64,000 nucleotides of DNA from contig NZ_QUNI01000005.1 of assembly GCF_003385115.1 (NCBI RefSeq), positions 314,446 through 378,445 on the forward strand, given 5' to 3'. The notes beneath the pieces were generated by a model that was not told the origin of the DNA, did not search any database, and saw only the letters and a program-made list of their open reading frames with translations. Shown in pieces: positions 18,242-27,782 of this stretch; the first letter of the stretch is position 1; each line of letters begins with the position of its first letter. This stretch comes from Flavobacterium aquicola. Lineage in GTDB: Bacteria; Bacteroidota; Bacteroidia; Flavobacteriales; Flavobacteriaceae. The position numbers were made by a program, and so were the translations under genes.

Positions 18242-18319
18242 AGGAGCTATTTCCTGCTATCCGTTGCAATCTCCCGAAGAAAAATCGGGAGGATTTCCAC
18301 TACTATCAGGGCTAGGGCT
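18242..18319 (-). repeat. Flavobacterial dispersed repeat with variable central hairpin, copy 1
   Basis: Read on the minus strand: TAGCCCTGAT, AGTGGAAATCCT, a hairpin (TCGGGAG/CTCCCGA arms, 18271-18291), then ATTG, GGATAGCAGGA and TAGCTCC. The flanks match the copy at 62264-62338, whereas the hairpin sequence differs completely. Confidence 0.8.
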
Positions 18320-18386
18320 TCAGTTCAATCAACAACATTTTCGGTTAAACACAGAAACAATTAACCGATTAAACAAATAAACAATC

Positions 18387-19547
18387 ATGTCAAAAGAAAT
18401 AAAATCAGTGGAATACGGATTAGAGAAAATATTCGAAGGAGCGCAGGATTTCCTTCCGCTTTTAGGAACCGATTATGTAGAATTCTACGTTGGGAACGCA
18501 AAACAATCTGCACATTATTATAAAACCGCTTTTGGTTATCAGTCATTGGCGTATTCCGGGCTGGAAACAGGAGTAAAAGACAAAGCATCGTATGTTTTAA
18601 AACAAGACAAGATCCGAATTGTTTTGACAACTCCTTTAACACAGGATTCTCCAATTCATGATCATTTGAAAAAGCACGGCGATGGCGTAAAAGTAGCCGC
18701 TCTCTGGGTAGAAGATGCCCGAAGCGCATACGAAGAAACCATGAAACGCGGTGCCCGTTCTTTTATGGAGCCAACAGTAGAACAGGATGAGTTTGGCGAA
18801 GTAGTGCGTTCAGGAATCTATACTTATGGAGAAACGGTACATATTTTTGTAGAACGTAAAAATTACAAAGGTGTTTTCCTGCCAGGATACAAGGAATGGA
18901 AATCTGATTACAATCCAGAACCAACGGGTCTTAAATATATAGACCACATGGTAGGAAATGTGGGCTGGAACGAAATGAATATCTGGGTGAAATTTTATGA
19001 AGAAGTGATGGGGTTTGTAAACTTCCTGTCATTTGATGACAAACAAATCAATACCGAATATTCGGCTTTGATGAGTAAAGTAATGTCCAATGGCAACGGA
19101 AGAATCAAATTCCCAATCAACGAGCCTGCCGAAGGAAAGAAAAAATCGCAAATCGAAGAATACTTGGATTTCTACGGAGGACCAGGGATTCAGCACATAG
19201 CAATCGCTACAGACGATATTATAAAAACAGTTTCGGAGTTGAAAGCGAGAGGAGTGGAATTTTTATCATCCCCTCCTCACGCTTACTATGAAGCCATTCC
19301 GGAGAGATTGGGCGTACATATGAGTATGATGAAAGAAGATTTGAATGAAATAGAAAAACTGGCGATTATGGTAGATGCCGATGAAGATGGTTATTTATTG
19401 CAGATTTTTACTAAACCAGTTCAAGACCGTCCTACCTTGTTTTTTGAAATTATTCAGCGAATGGGAGCCAAAGGATTTGGTGCTGGGAACTTTAAAGCGC
19501 TTTTTGAATCCATAGAGCGTGAACAGGAATTACGAGGAACTCTATAA
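18387..19547 (+). CDS. hppD: 4-hydroxyphenylpyruvate dioxygenase
   Basis: Converts 4-hydroxyphenylpyruvate to homogentisate (tyrosine catabolism), non-haem iron, cytoplasmic. 386 residues with two VOC domains. The C-terminal domain carries iron ligands in YIDHMVGNV and GPGIQHIAIAT, and the segment EDGYLLQIFTKPVQDRPT followed by FFEIIQR and the C-terminal GxGNFKALFESIE helix are diagnostic. It follows hmgA in the same direction; the pair converts tyrosine-derived keto acid to maleylacetoacetate. Confidence 0.96.
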   Translation: MSKEIKSVEYGLEKIFEGAQDFLPLLGTDYVEFYVGNAKQSAHYYKTAFGYQSLAYSGLETGVKDKASYVLKQDKIRIVLTTPLTQDSPIHDHLKKHGDGVKVAALWVEDARSAYEETMKRGARSFMEPTVEQDEFGEVVRSGIYTYGETVHIFVERKNYKGVFLPGYKEWKSDYNPEPTGLKYIDHMVGNVGWNEMNIWVKFYEEVMGFVNFLSFDDKQINTEYSALMSKVMSNGNGRIKFPINEPAEGKKKSQIEEYLDFYGGPGIQHIAIATDDIIKTVSELKARGVEFLSSPPHAYYEAIPERLGVHMSMMKEDLNEIEKLAIMVDADEDGYLLQIFTKPVQDRPTLFFEIIQRMGAKGFGAGNFKALFESIEREQELRGTL

Positions 19548-19597
19548 AATTCAATTATTTTTGCATTATCAAAAAAAATAATAGTTAAAGAACCCTT

Positions 19598-19670
19598 AAA
19601 GGTGCAAATGTTGTGTTAAACTTGATTTTTTGTTGAAAATAATTCGATTTATGCAATAACTTTGCACCTG
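19598..19670. promoter_or_regulatory. Inverted repeat GGTGCAAA/TTTGCACC spanning the small RNA promoter
   Basis: AAGGTGCAAA near 19598 and TTTGCACCTG ending at 19670 form 8-bp inverted arms about 45 bases apart, the second overlapping the -7 box. It may be an operator, a pair of divergent promoter edges, or chance. Confidence 0.35.
19633..19664 (+). promoter_or_regulatory. Consensus Bacteroidota promoter upstream of candidate small RNA
   Basis: TTG at 19633-19635, 21-base spacer, TAACTTTG at 19657-19664: full match to the TTG-N(17-23)-TAnnTTTG consensus. The next protein start is 166 bases away beyond a terminator. Confidence 0.75.
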
Positions 19671-19783
19671 TAAACAACGAAGGGGTGGTTTCCTTCTAAG
19701 TTTCATATAAATTTTCATAATTTATAGTTTTTTGGTTAGTTAATAGCATAAAAACTCAGTCATTAATTTGACTGAGTTTTTTT
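19670..19783 (+). ncRNA. Candidate small RNA, about 114 nt
   Basis: A stretch with no ORF lies between a full consensus promoter and a strong intrinsic terminator. Starting about 5 bases after the -7 box, the predicted transcript has a GAAGG/CCTTC hairpin (19679-19696), an AT-rich hairpin ATAAATT/AATTTAT, a single-stranded U-rich part and the terminator stem. It may be an independent sRNA, or a 5' leader with a conditional terminator for the DUF3108 operon starting at 19830. I cannot match it to a named family; 6S-like RNA would need a long closing stem that I do not see. Confidence 0.5.
19752..19783 (+). terminator. Intrinsic terminator of candidate small RNA
   Basis: 11-bp perfect stem AAACTCAGTCA/TGACTGAGTTT with loop TTAATT and a T-run. 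Confidence 0.92.
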
Positions 19784-19829
19784 GTTTTAATACATTTGAG
19801 ATTTATTTTTTTATAATATATCGAATCCA

Positions 19830-20603
19830 ATGAAAAAAATTGTAATTTTCTTTCTAGTAATTATTACTTTAGGTTTCGATACACAAAAGGAGGAAGCTTT
19901 TGCTGCAGGTGAATTTATAAAGTTTAGAGTTCACTATGGTATAATAAATGCTGGTTATGCAACTATCGAAGTTAAGGACGAAACACTGAATAATGAGCCA
20001 GTTTTTCATGTAATAGGAAAAGGCTTTTCCACGGGTATGACCAAATTCTTTTTTGAAGTCGAGGATATTTATGAAAGTTATATAGATAAAGAAACCAGAA
20101 ATCCGTATCGTTTTGTTCGAAAAATCAATGAGGGAGGCTATACTAAAAATCAGGAAGGATTTTTTAACCAGAGAACTAACAGAATATTGGTAAAAGATTA
20201 TAAGCACAAAACAGAAAAGGCTTTCGATTTTCCCAAAAACGCACAGGATATTCTTTCTTCATTTTATTATCTGCGCAATTATCCCAATATCAATAAAATT
20301 AAAGCTGGAGAATCCGTTATTATCGACATGTTTTTTGACGGAGAGATTACAAAATTTAAGTTAAAATTCATAGGTAGAGAAGATATTAAAACTAAATTTG
20401 GAGTCGTTTCAACCATGATTTTTAGGCCTTTGGTACAGTCTGGCCGTATATTTAAGGAACAGGAAAGTTTAACAATATGGATTTCAGACGACAATAATAA
20501 AATCCCCGTCAGAATAAAAGCAACACTTTTGGTTGGGTCTCTCAAAGCAGATTTAGAGGAATACAAAGGATTGAATAATCCGTTTAAATTAAAAGCAAAA
20601 TGA
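19830..20603 (+). CDS. DUF3108 domain-containing exported protein
   Basis: 257 residues with an N-terminal hydrophobic signal segment (MKKIVIFFLVIITLGF) and a beta-rich body beginning with GEFIKFRVHYGIINAGYATIEV, the opening strand pattern of DUF3108, an LPS-transport-like barrel fold of unknown function. Probably periplasmic. The next gene starts within its stop (ATGA, 4-base overlap), so it is coupled with tryptophan 2,3-dioxygenase although no functional link is obvious. Confidence 0.88.
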   Translation: MKKIVIFFLVIITLGFDTQKEEAFAAGEFIKFRVHYGIINAGYATIEVKDETLNNEPVFHVIGKGFSTGMTKFFFEVEDIYESYIDKETRNPYRFVRKINEGGYTKNQEGFFNQRTNRILVKDYKHKTEKAFDFPKNAQDILSSFYYLRNYPNINKIKAGESVIIDMFFDGEITKFKLKFIGREDIKTKFGVVSTMIFRPLVQSGRIFKEQESLTIWISDDNNKIPVRIKATLLVGSLKADLEEYKGLNNPFKLKAK

Positions 20604-21532
20604 CAATAAATGATACCACAGCATCAATTTTAGACAAAATTGATCAAAAATTCCAACAGATTAATCAAAAAACGGAAACCCATCTTGAAGGATTGCTTTG
20701 GTCAAAACCAATAACATATTGGGATTATATACAGACAGATGCTTTACTGAATTTGCAGATTCAGAGAACAACACTGCCCGATGAAATGGTGTTTATTATG
20801 TACCATCAAGTCAATGAACTGCTTTTTAAAATGATACTTTGGGAAATGCATCAGATTTCCTATGCTGAAAAATTGACATCAGATTTTTTTACTGAAAGGT
20901 TAATGAGAATCAGCCGATACTTTGATATGCTTACCACTTCTTTTGATATTATGGGTGATGGAATGGAGGTAGAGCAATACATGAAGTTTAGAAACACGCT
21001 GACTCCTGCAAGCGGTTTCCAAAGTGCGCAATACAGAATGATAGAGATTGCTTCTACGGATTTAATTAATCTTATCGATTACCGTTTTCGTTCTACTATT
21101 GACCGAAATACGCCTTATGAGCACGCCTTGGATCATATGTATTGGCAGGCAGCAGGAAAGGATCATCAAACTGGCGAGAAGTCTTATTTACTTTTAGAAT
21201 TTGAGCGTAAATACAAAGCGGCATTTATAACTCAAATGAAAGAATACAACACAATAAATCTTTGGCAGAAATTTAAGCAGCTGCCTGATGCTGATCGTGA
21301 AAATCCCGAATTAGTTAAGGCGATGCGCCATTATGACCATACAGTAAATGTTACTTGGGTTATGGGACATTTGAATGCTGCCAGAAAATATATTGATAAT
21401 GGTAAAGGAGACGGTGAAGCTACCGGCGGAAGCGACTGGAAAAAATACATGCACCCTAGATACCAAAGGAGGATTTTTTTTCCTGAGCTTTGGAGTGAGG
21501 AAGAACTTGCTAATTGGGGTGTAGAAAACTAA
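20600..21532 (+). CDS. kynA: Tryptophan 2,3-dioxygenase
   Basis: Haem enzyme opening the indole ring of tryptophan to N-formylkynurenine. 310 residues. The YHQVNELLFKMILWEMHQI motif is the haem/substrate pocket signature (FxxxHQxxELxFK), and SGFQSAQYRMIE is the typical second motif. The C-terminal part carries the conserved VTWVMGHLNAARKYI with a histidine in the position expected for a proximal haem ligand. Together with hmgA and hppD it forms an aromatic amino acid catabolic neighbourhood. Its 3' end may overlap the M23 peptidase frame. Confidence 0.93.
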   Translation: MTINDTTASILDKIDQKFQQINQKTETHLEGLLWSKPITYWDYIQTDALLNLQIQRTTLPDEMVFIMYHQVNELLFKMILWEMHQISYAEKLTSDFFTERLMRISRYFDMLTTSFDIMGDGMEVEQYMKFRNTLTPASGFQSAQYRMIEIASTDLINLIDYRFRSTIDRNTPYEHALDHMYWQAAGKDHQTGEKSYLLLEFERKYKAAFITQMKEYNTINLWQKFKQLPDADRENPELVKAMRHYDHTVNVTWVMGHLNAARKYIDNGKGDGEATGGSDWKKYMHPRYQRRIFFPELWSEEELANWGVEN

Positions 21533-21549
21533 AGATAAAAAGAGATAAC

Positions 21550-22767
21550 TTGAAAAAAATAATTGTAATTGTAGCAGTCCTTTTTTCCTTAATTTCTTGT
21601 AATAAAGATAAGGAAATTGTAGAAAGTCAGGTGATTCCAAAATCTAAAAAAAGTGATTTTGGATTTAAATTCTCTGATTTTAATATTGTTCAGGATTCAG
21701 TGAAATCTGGAGATACTTTCGGCAGTATTCTTCAGAATCAAAATATTGGTGATAAAAAAGTCTTTGATATTGTAGCTCAGGTAAAGGATACTTTTGATGT
21801 GCGTACCATTAGAATTAATAAAAAGTATACACTGCTGCGTTCTAAGAATAAAACAAATACCTTGAATGTTTTTATCTATCAGCCCGATGCACTTCATTAT
21901 TATGTAATTGATTTAAGGGATTCAATTGCAAAAGCTTTTAAAAAAACAAAACCTTTAACATTAAAACGCAGAACTATTGGCGGTGTTTTAAAAGGATCAT
22001 TATCAGAAACACTTGATGCGGCACAAGTTGAGGGAGCATTGGCCAGTAAAATTTCTAAGATTTTTGCATGGTCTATTGATTTCTTTAAAGTTAAAAAAGG
22101 AGATCGTTTTGGTTTGACTTTCACAGAGCGTTATATAAATGATTCTATTTATGACGGTGTTGACAGTCTTCAGGCTGCTTTTTTTGAATACAAAGGCAAA
22201 ATTATTTATGCTTTTCCATTCGAACAAAATCAAGGTTCAGGAAGCGTTGATTATTATGATGAAGACGGAAAAACACTGAAGAATTTCTTTCTTAAAACGC
22301 CAATTAAATTTAGCCACATTACTTCTCATTTTAGTTCCAATCGTTTTCATCCTGTACAGCAAATCTGGAAAGCGCATAAAGGAACAGATTATGCGGCGCC
22401 ATATGGAACACCTATCTCTACAACAGCTGCAGGAACTGTAGAACAGACGGGTTACACTGCAGGAAATGGAAACTTTGTAAAAGTAAAACACAACAAAGTA
22501 TACTCGACTCAATATTTACACATGTCCAGGATATTAGTAAGACGCGGACAGCATGTAACCCAAGGACAGACTATTGGTTTGGTAGGAAGTACAGGTTTGG
22601 CGACAGGACCGCATGTATGCTATCGTTTTTGGAAAAATGGAGTTCAAGTCGATGCATTACGACTGAAATTACCTAATGGAGAACCTATGAATTCGAAAAA
22701 TAAGGATCGGTTTTTAAAGAAAATTGAGCCTCTCAAATTTGAATTGGATAGTGTCTCTAATCTATAA
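21550..22767 (+). CDS. M23-family peptidoglycan DD-metalloendopeptidase, lipoprotein
   Basis: LytM-type zinc peptidase that cuts peptidoglycan cross-links. The frame is open from an ATG at 21514, but the TTG at 21550 gives a clean lipoprotein signal (KKIIVIVAVLFSLISC, lipobox LISC) and avoids overlap with kynA, so I chose it. A LysM-like/opacity segment precedes the catalytic domain. Zinc ligands are visible in HKGTDYAAP (HxxxD), LHMS and GPHVCYR. The product is about 405 residues, probably anchored in the outer or inner membrane with the catalytic domain in the periplasm. It is in the same transcription unit as kynA. Confidence 0.9.
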   Translation: MKKIIVIVAVLFSLISCNKDKEIVESQVIPKSKKSDFGFKFSDFNIVQDSVKSGDTFGSILQNQNIGDKKVFDIVAQVKDTFDVRTIRINKKYTLLRSKNKTNTLNVFIYQPDALHYYVIDLRDSIAKAFKKTKPLTLKRRTIGGVLKGSLSETLDAAQVEGALASKISKIFAWSIDFFKVKKGDRFGLTFTERYINDSIYDGVDSLQAAFFEYKGKIIYAFPFEQNQGSGSVDYYDEDGKTLKNFFLKTPIKFSHITSHFSSNRFHPVQQIWKAHKGTDYAAPYGTPISTTAAGTVEQTGYTAGNGNFVKVKHNKVYSTQYLHMSRILVRRGQHVTQGQTIGLVGSTGLATGPHVCYRFWKNGVQVDALRLKLPNGEPMNSKNKDRFLKKIEPLKFELDSVSNL

Positions 22768-22919
22768 TTGAATAAATATTTTGGTTTGCTTTGATTATCG
22801 TTGAAATAATATGATTAAACTCAAATTTAGACTTATTTAAACTAAGTTAATTTATCATATTCTTTAATATTTTATTGTTATATAATTGCCTGATTTTAGT
22901 CCATTCAAACTTTATTCAG

Positions 22920-22927
22920 TAAATTTG
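22920..22927 (+). promoter_or_regulatory. pgi -7 promoter box
   Basis: TAAATTTG, exact TAnnTTTG match, 24 bases before the pgi ATG at 22952. It lies inside the longer open frame that starts at 22886, which argues against that upstream start. Confidence 0.7.
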
Positions 22928-22951
22928 CACAACATAAAAACAAAGAACAAA

Positions 22952-24595
22952 ATGGCTTTAAATACAATAAACCCAACCGAAACTTCTGCTTGGAAAAAAC
23001 TTCAGGCACACTATACTGAAATACAAAAGGCTTCAATGACAGCAATGTTTCAAGCTGACTCATCAAGAACCGAAAAGTTTCATTTGAAATGGAATGATTT
23101 TTTAGTTGATTACTCTAAAAACAGAATAAGCCAGGAAACAATTGATTTGCTGCTTGAATTAGCAGATGAAACAGGTTTAAAAAGTGCTATTGCTGATTAT
23201 TTTGGCGGAGCAATCATTAATCAAACTGAAGGCAGAGCTGTTTTACATACTGCTTTGAGAGCTCCAGCATCTGCTGTAATTAATGTAGATGGTGTGAATG
23301 TGATGCCGGAAGTATATGAAGTGAAGAATAAGGTAAAATTGTTTACTAACGAAGTTACTTCAGGACAAAGAACTGGTTATACAGGAAAAGCATTTACTGA
23401 TGTTGTTAATATAGGTATTGGAGGTTCTGATTTGGGACCAGTTATGGCTGTTGAAGCTTTGCAATACTATAAAAATCATTTAAACGTACATTTTGCATCC
23501 AATGTTGATGGAGACCACGTTAATGAAATCATCAAAAAGTTAAATCCTGAAACTACCTTATTTGTAATTGTTTCGAAAACTTTTACAACTCAGGAGACAT
23601 TAACTAATTCTGAAACTATCAAAGCTTGGTTTTTAAAATCAGCGAAGCAGGAAGATGTTGCTAAGCACTTTGTGGCAGTTTCAACTAATATTCAAAAAGT
23701 AACTGAATTCGGAATCAATCCAGAAAACGTATTCCCGATGTGGGATTGGGTTGGAGGACGTTTCTCTTTATGGAGTGCAGTAGGTCTTTCAATAAGTCTA
23801 GCAGTTGGTTTTGACAATTTTAATGATTTGTTAGCTGGAGCTAATGAAATGGACGAGCATTTCAAAACAGCTGATTTTGACAAAAATATACCAGTAACAA
23901 TAGCATTACTTAGCGTTTGGTATAATAATTTCTTTGGTGCCGAAAGTGAAGCCTTAATTCCTTATACACAATATTTACAGAAACTGGCTCCTTATTTACA
24001 GCAGGGAACTATGGAAAGTAATGGTAAAAGTGTAGGCCGTGACGGGAAGCCTGTAAATTATGAAACAGGAACTATCATTTGGGGAGAGCCGGGTACAAAT
24101 GCACAGCATGCTTTTTTTCAGTTAATTCACCAAGGAACTAAATTGATTCCAACTGATTTTATTGGATTTGTAAAACCATTATATGGAGATGACAATCATC
24201 ATGACAAATTAATGTCAAACTTTTTTGCGCAGACAGAAGCTTTGATGAACGGAAAATCTTCAGAAGCGGTGCAGGCAGAATTTGATAAGCAAGGATTAAG
24301 CGCCGAAAAAGCAAGTGCTCTTTTACCGTTCAAAGTATTTGCAGGAAATAAACCAACGAATACAATTTTGATTCAGAAGCTGACTCCGAAATCTTTAGGT
24401 TCGCTGATTGCAATGTATGAACACAAAATTTTCGTGCAGGGTTTTATATGGAATATTTTTAGTTTTGACCAATGGGGAGTTGAACTTGGGAAGCAGTTAG
24501 CCAATTCAATATTGGACGAAATTAATTCTAAGGAAGTTAAAAATCATGATAGTTCTACTAAATTTTTATTGAATCATTTTCTAGAAAACAAATAA
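22952..24595 (+). CDS. pgi: Glucose-6-phosphate isomerase
   Basis: Interconverts glucose-6-phosphate and fructose-6-phosphate (glycolysis, gluconeogenesis). 547 residues from the chosen ATG, matching the family (E. coli 549). Signature motifs: [16 protein letters not shown], the second PGI motif [18 protein letters not shown], and the C-terminal GQ.. region [13 protein letters not shown]. Catalytic Glu (in [10 protein letters not shown] context) and His are present. A 22-codon extension to 22886 is open but would contain the promoter box. Followed by an intrinsic terminator; monocistronic. Confidence 0.97.
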   Translation: MALNTINPTETSAWKKLQAHYTEIQKASMTAMFQADSSRTEKFHLKWNDFLVDYSKNRISQETIDLLLELADETGLKSAIADYFGGAIINQTEGRAVLHTALRAPASAVINVDGVNVMPEVYEVKNKVKLFTNEVTSGQRTGYTGKAFTDVVNIGIGGSDLGPVMAVEALQYYKNHLNVHFASNVDGDHVNEIIKKLNPETTLFVIVSKTFTTQETLTNSETIKAWFLKSAKQEDVAKHFVAVSTNIQKVTEFGINPENVFPMWDWVGGRFSLWSAVGLSISLAVGFDNFNDLLAGANEMDEHFKTADFDKNIPVTIALLSVWYNNFFGAESEALIPYTQYLQKLAPYLQQGTMESNGKSVGRDGKPVNYETGTIIWGEPGTNAQHAFFQLIHQGTKLIPTDFIGFVKPLYGDDNHHDKLMSNFFAQTEALMNGKSSEAVQAEFDKQGLSAEKASALLPFKVFAGNKPTNTILIQKLTPKSLGSLIAMYEHKIFVQGFIWNIFSFDQWGVELGKQLANSILDEINSKEVKNHDSSTKFLLNHFLENK

Positions 24596-24621
24596 ATCAA
24601 TTTTTGATTTAACAAATAATA

Positions 24622-24653
24622 AAAGCTCTGAATAACAATCAGGGCTTTTTTTT
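24622..24653 (+). terminator. Intrinsic terminator after pgi
   Basis: Stem AAAGCTCTGA/TCAGGGCTTT (one G-T pair), 7-base loop, T-run. Confidence 0.9.
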
Positions 24654-24854
24654 GGATTAATAAAAGGTTGATTGTAAGAAAAATATATTTTTATAAAATA
24701 ATCATGTGATATTAAATTCGGATTATTTAGGGATAAAAATAACTTAATCAATAATAGATTAACAATATATTTTCAAAATAGCTTTTTTCACACAAACTAT
24801 GCTTTAAAGTGTATTTTATTAAAGTTTTCTTAACATTAGTTCGTTTAAATGTTA

Positions 24855-24862
24855 TAATTTTG
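24855..24862 (+). promoter_or_regulatory. -7 promoter box of the TonB-dependent receptor
   Basis: TAATTTTG, exact match to TAnnTTTG, 25 bases before the ATG at 24887. It excludes the longer frame opening at 24809. Confidence 0.65.
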
Positions 24863-24886
24863 CCAAAAATAACTAAACTAACAAGA

Positions 24887-27676
24887 ATGAAAACAATGAA
24901 AAATTGGTTACTCTCTGGATTACTGTTTTTGGTGGTATCTACTGTATTTTCGCAAGGGAAAATTACAGGTACTATTACAGATGGACAAAGTACATTACCT
25001 GGTGCAAATGTTGCTATTGCAGGTACATCAGCTAGTGCTTCAACAGGTTTTGATGGTAAATTTGCTATTGATTCGAATACGAACTCTGGGCAATTGATTA
25101 TTTCGTATATTGGTTATGCTAGCCAAACTGTTGATTTTACAATTTCAAACGGAACTGCTAATTTAGGAAACATCACTTTGGTATCCAATTCTAATGAATT
25201 GAGCGAAATAGTGGTTAAATCATCTGTTGTAGATATTGCAAAAGATAGAAAAACTCCAGTTGCTGTTTCGACTATCAAAGCATCTGAAATTCAAGCAAAA
25301 TTAGGAACTCAGGAATTCCCTGAGATTTTAAAAAATACACCTTCAGTCTATGCTGTCAAAGGAGGGGGAGGATTTGGAGATTCAAGAATTACTATTCGTG
25401 GATTCAACCAAAATAACATTGCTGTTATGATAAACGGAGTTCCTGTTAATGATATGGAAAATAGTTCTGTTTATTGGAGTAACTGGGCAGGTTTGTCTGA
25501 TGTTACTTCAGCGATGCAGGTGCAAAGAGGTTTAGGTTCTTCAAAATTAGCAATAGCATCTGTTGGTGGTACAGTTAATATATTGACCAAAAGCTCTGAC
25601 CGACAAGAGGGTGGTTCTATTGGTTCTTCATTTGGAAATGCTAATTACCTAAAAACACAAGTATCTTATTCTACAGGTAAATTAGAAAATGGTCTTTCGG
25701 CTTCTGTTTTATATAGTCATACTCAAGGTGACGGCTACGTAGATGGAACCGAGTTTGTGGGAGATAATTATTTTATAGCATTGGGTTATACTACTAAAAA
25801 TAATAAACACGATTTTCAATTTACTTTTACAGGTGCGCCACAATGGCATGATCAAAGAAACTCTAGTATTACAATCGCTCAGTATCAAAAATATGGTTCT
25901 AAAGAAGATCCAAATACTAGATACAACTCAGATTGGGGGTATTTGAATGGTAAAGCATTCAATATGATTAGAAACTTCTACCACAAGCCGGTTGGATCTA
26001 TAAACTGGGATTATAATATTAATGAGACTTCTAAATTATCTACTGTTGTCTACGGATCATGGGGCCGTGGTGGTGGAGCTAGAGGAGCAGGAGGAGTTAG
26101 AGGACAGACCTATACTTCAGATGTTTTTAGAACAGTTGATGGTTTGGTAGATTTTGATAAGATTCAAGCATATAACTCTGGACAAGCAACTGTTTTTGCT
26201 GATGGAGCGAATACAACAAGAACCGAAATTAACGGTAATTATCAAAACAGTTCAAGTACTGGTAGAAGTGGTACCTCCGGTAATTATGTTTACAATACGA
26301 CCTCTGGTATTTCTCAAATTTCATCAATCAACTCTCATGATTGGTATGGAGCTGTAATTAATTTCAATAAAAAATTTACTGAAAATTTAACTTGGGATAT
26401 AGGACTTGATGGAAGAACTTACACTGGTATCCATTATCAAAATTTAAATAACCTATTGGGTGCAGATGTGTATTTTGACAATACAGATGTTAATAATCCA
26501 AATAGAGTTTTAACCAATACTTATACAACTAAACCTTCTGGAAATCCTTTTGCAAATGCAAAAGAAGGAGATAAAATCAATTTTAACAATGATGGGAATG
26601 TAAACTGGTATGGAGCATTTACTCAATTAGAGTATTCAAAAGATAATTTGACTGCATTTATTCAAGGTGCTGTTTCTCAACAAGGTTTCAAAAGAGTAGA
26701 TTATTTTAAATATAAAACTACTGATCCGCTTTCTTCCACAGATTATGAAAATATCCTTGGAGGCAACGTAAAAGGAGGAGTAAACTATAATATTAATGAA
26801 CAGCATAATGTTTTTGTTAATGGTGGATATTATTCAAAACAGCCATTTTTTAACGCAGTATATCCTTCAAATGCTTCTATAGTCAATCCATATTTGGTAA
26901 ATGAGAAAATCATGAGTGTTGAAGGTGGTTATGGTTTCCGTTCTGGAATTTTTACTGCCAATGTGAATTTATATTACACTACTTGGGATGATAGAAATTT
27001 AAGAACAAATGATCCTAACACGGGTGCAAATCCTGGTGGATATTATGATTATACAGGTTTAGGTGAGACTCACATGGGGGTTGAGTTTGAAGGTAATGTT
27101 AAAGTTACTGATAAATTCAGAGTTAATGGAATGTTCTCTTATGGAAACTGGGAGTATAGTGGGAATGCAAATTCAACATTGTATAATAATGCCAACGAAG
27201 AATTGAGTAAAGCTCTTTTATACTTAGATAAAGTTAAAGTAGGTGATGCTGCTCAAATCACAGCTTCTTTGGGAGCTTCTTATGAGGTGTTAGAAAGAGT
27301 TACTTTTGATGCTAATTATAATTTTAATGACAATTTATATGCTGCAATTTCTCCTGACAAATTTACGAAGGAGAATAATAAAGGATCTTTAGAACTGCCT
27401 TCTTACGGATTGTTAGATGCTGGATTCTCTTATAAAATGCTTGTAGGTGCTAAAAAGAATAAATCAGTAAATTTTAGAATAAATGTGAATAATGTTTTAG
27501 ACGAAGTTTATATTGCTGAGTCAAGATCTAACATCTTTGCAGATGATTTTATTTCAGGTACTTCAGGGCCAACTTATGCATCAGCAGGAAGAACATACGA
27601 TGGAGTTGCGGATGCAAATCAGGTTTTCTTCGGATTTGGAAGAACTTGGAACTTTAGTTTACGTTACGATTTCTAA
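24887..27676 (+). CDS. TonB-dependent outer-membrane receptor with carboxypeptidase-like domain
   Basis: 929 residues from ATG 24887. Signal peptide (MKNWLLSGLLFLVVSTVFSQ), then a CarboxypepD_reg-like domain (GKITGTITDGQSTLPGANV, about residues 25-100), a plug (VINGVPVNDMENSSVYWSNW and VQRGLGSSKLAIASVGGTVNI) and a 22-strand-type barrel ending in Phe (FSLRYDF), the C-terminal signal for barrel assembly. It imports a substrate across the outer membrane with energy from TonB. No SusD-like partner is next to it, so a siderophore, vitamin or peptide substrate is as likely as a glycan. Own promoter and terminator; monocistronic. Confidence 0.92.
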   Translation: MKTMKNWLLSGLLFLVVSTVFSQGKITGTITDGQSTLPGANVAIAGTSASASTGFDGKFAIDSNTNSGQLIISYIGYASQTVDFTISNGTANLGNITLVSNSNELSEIVVKSSVVDIAKDRKTPVAVSTIKASEIQAKLGTQEFPEILKNTPSVYAVKGGGGFGDSRITIRGFNQNNIAVMINGVPVNDMENSSVYWSNWAGLSDVTSAMQVQRGLGSSKLAIASVGGTVNILTKSSDRQEGGSIGSSFGNANYLKTQVSYSTGKLENGLSASVLYSHTQGDGYVDGTEFVGDNYFIALGYTTKNNKHDFQFTFTGAPQWHDQRNSSITIAQYQKYGSKEDPNTRYNSDWGYLNGKAFNMIRNFYHKPVGSINWDYNINETSKLSTVVYGSWGRGGGARGAGGVRGQTYTSDVFRTVDGLVDFDKIQAYNSGQATVFADGANTTRTEINGNYQNSSSTGRSGTSGNYVYNTTSGISQISSINSHDWYGAVINFNKKFTENLTWDIGLDGRTYTGIHYQNLNNLLGADVYFDNTDVNNPNRVLTNTYTTKPSGNPFANAKEGDKINFNNDGNVNWYGAFTQLEYSKDNLTAFIQGAVSQQGFKRVDYFKYKTTDPLSSTDYENILGGNVKGGVNYNINEQHNVFVNGGYYSKQPFFNAVYPSNASIVNPYLVNEKIMSVEGGYGFRSGIFTANVNLYYTTWDDRNLRTNDPNTGANPGGYYDYTGLGETHMGVEFEGNVKVTDKFRVNGMFSYGNWEYSGNANSTLYNNANEELSKALLYLDKVKVGDAAQITASLGASYEVLERVTFDANYNFNDNLYAAISPDKFTKENNKGSLELPSYGLLDAGFSYKMLVGAKKNKSVNFRINVNNVLDEVYIAESRSNIFADDFISGTSGPTYASAGRTYDGVADANQVFFGFGRTWNFSLRYDF

Positions 27677-27701
27677 TATATTTAGAATCTAAATAAATAT
27701 C

Positions 27702-27740
27702 AAAAAACGGCATTGACTTTTAGTTAAATGCCGTTTTTTT
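27702..27740 (+). terminator. Intrinsic terminator after the TonB receptor gene
   Basis: Stem AAAACGGCAT/ATGCCGTTTT, 14-base loop, T-run. Confidence 0.9.
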
Positions 27741-27782
27741 ATGCCCTTTTTTGTTATATTTGTTTAAATTAAAATTTTTTTT

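Noticed and set aside
19670..19783. 6S RNA identity for the small RNA candidate
   Set aside because: The expected long closing stem with a large central bubble was not seen; left as unnamed candidate.
22886..22951. Longer pgi start
   Set aside because: The extension contains an exact -7 promoter box (22920-22927) and is not family-like; the ATG at 22952 gives the standard length.
24809..24886. Longer start of the TonB receptor
   Set aside because: The extension precedes the signal peptide and contains the -7 box at 24855-24862.
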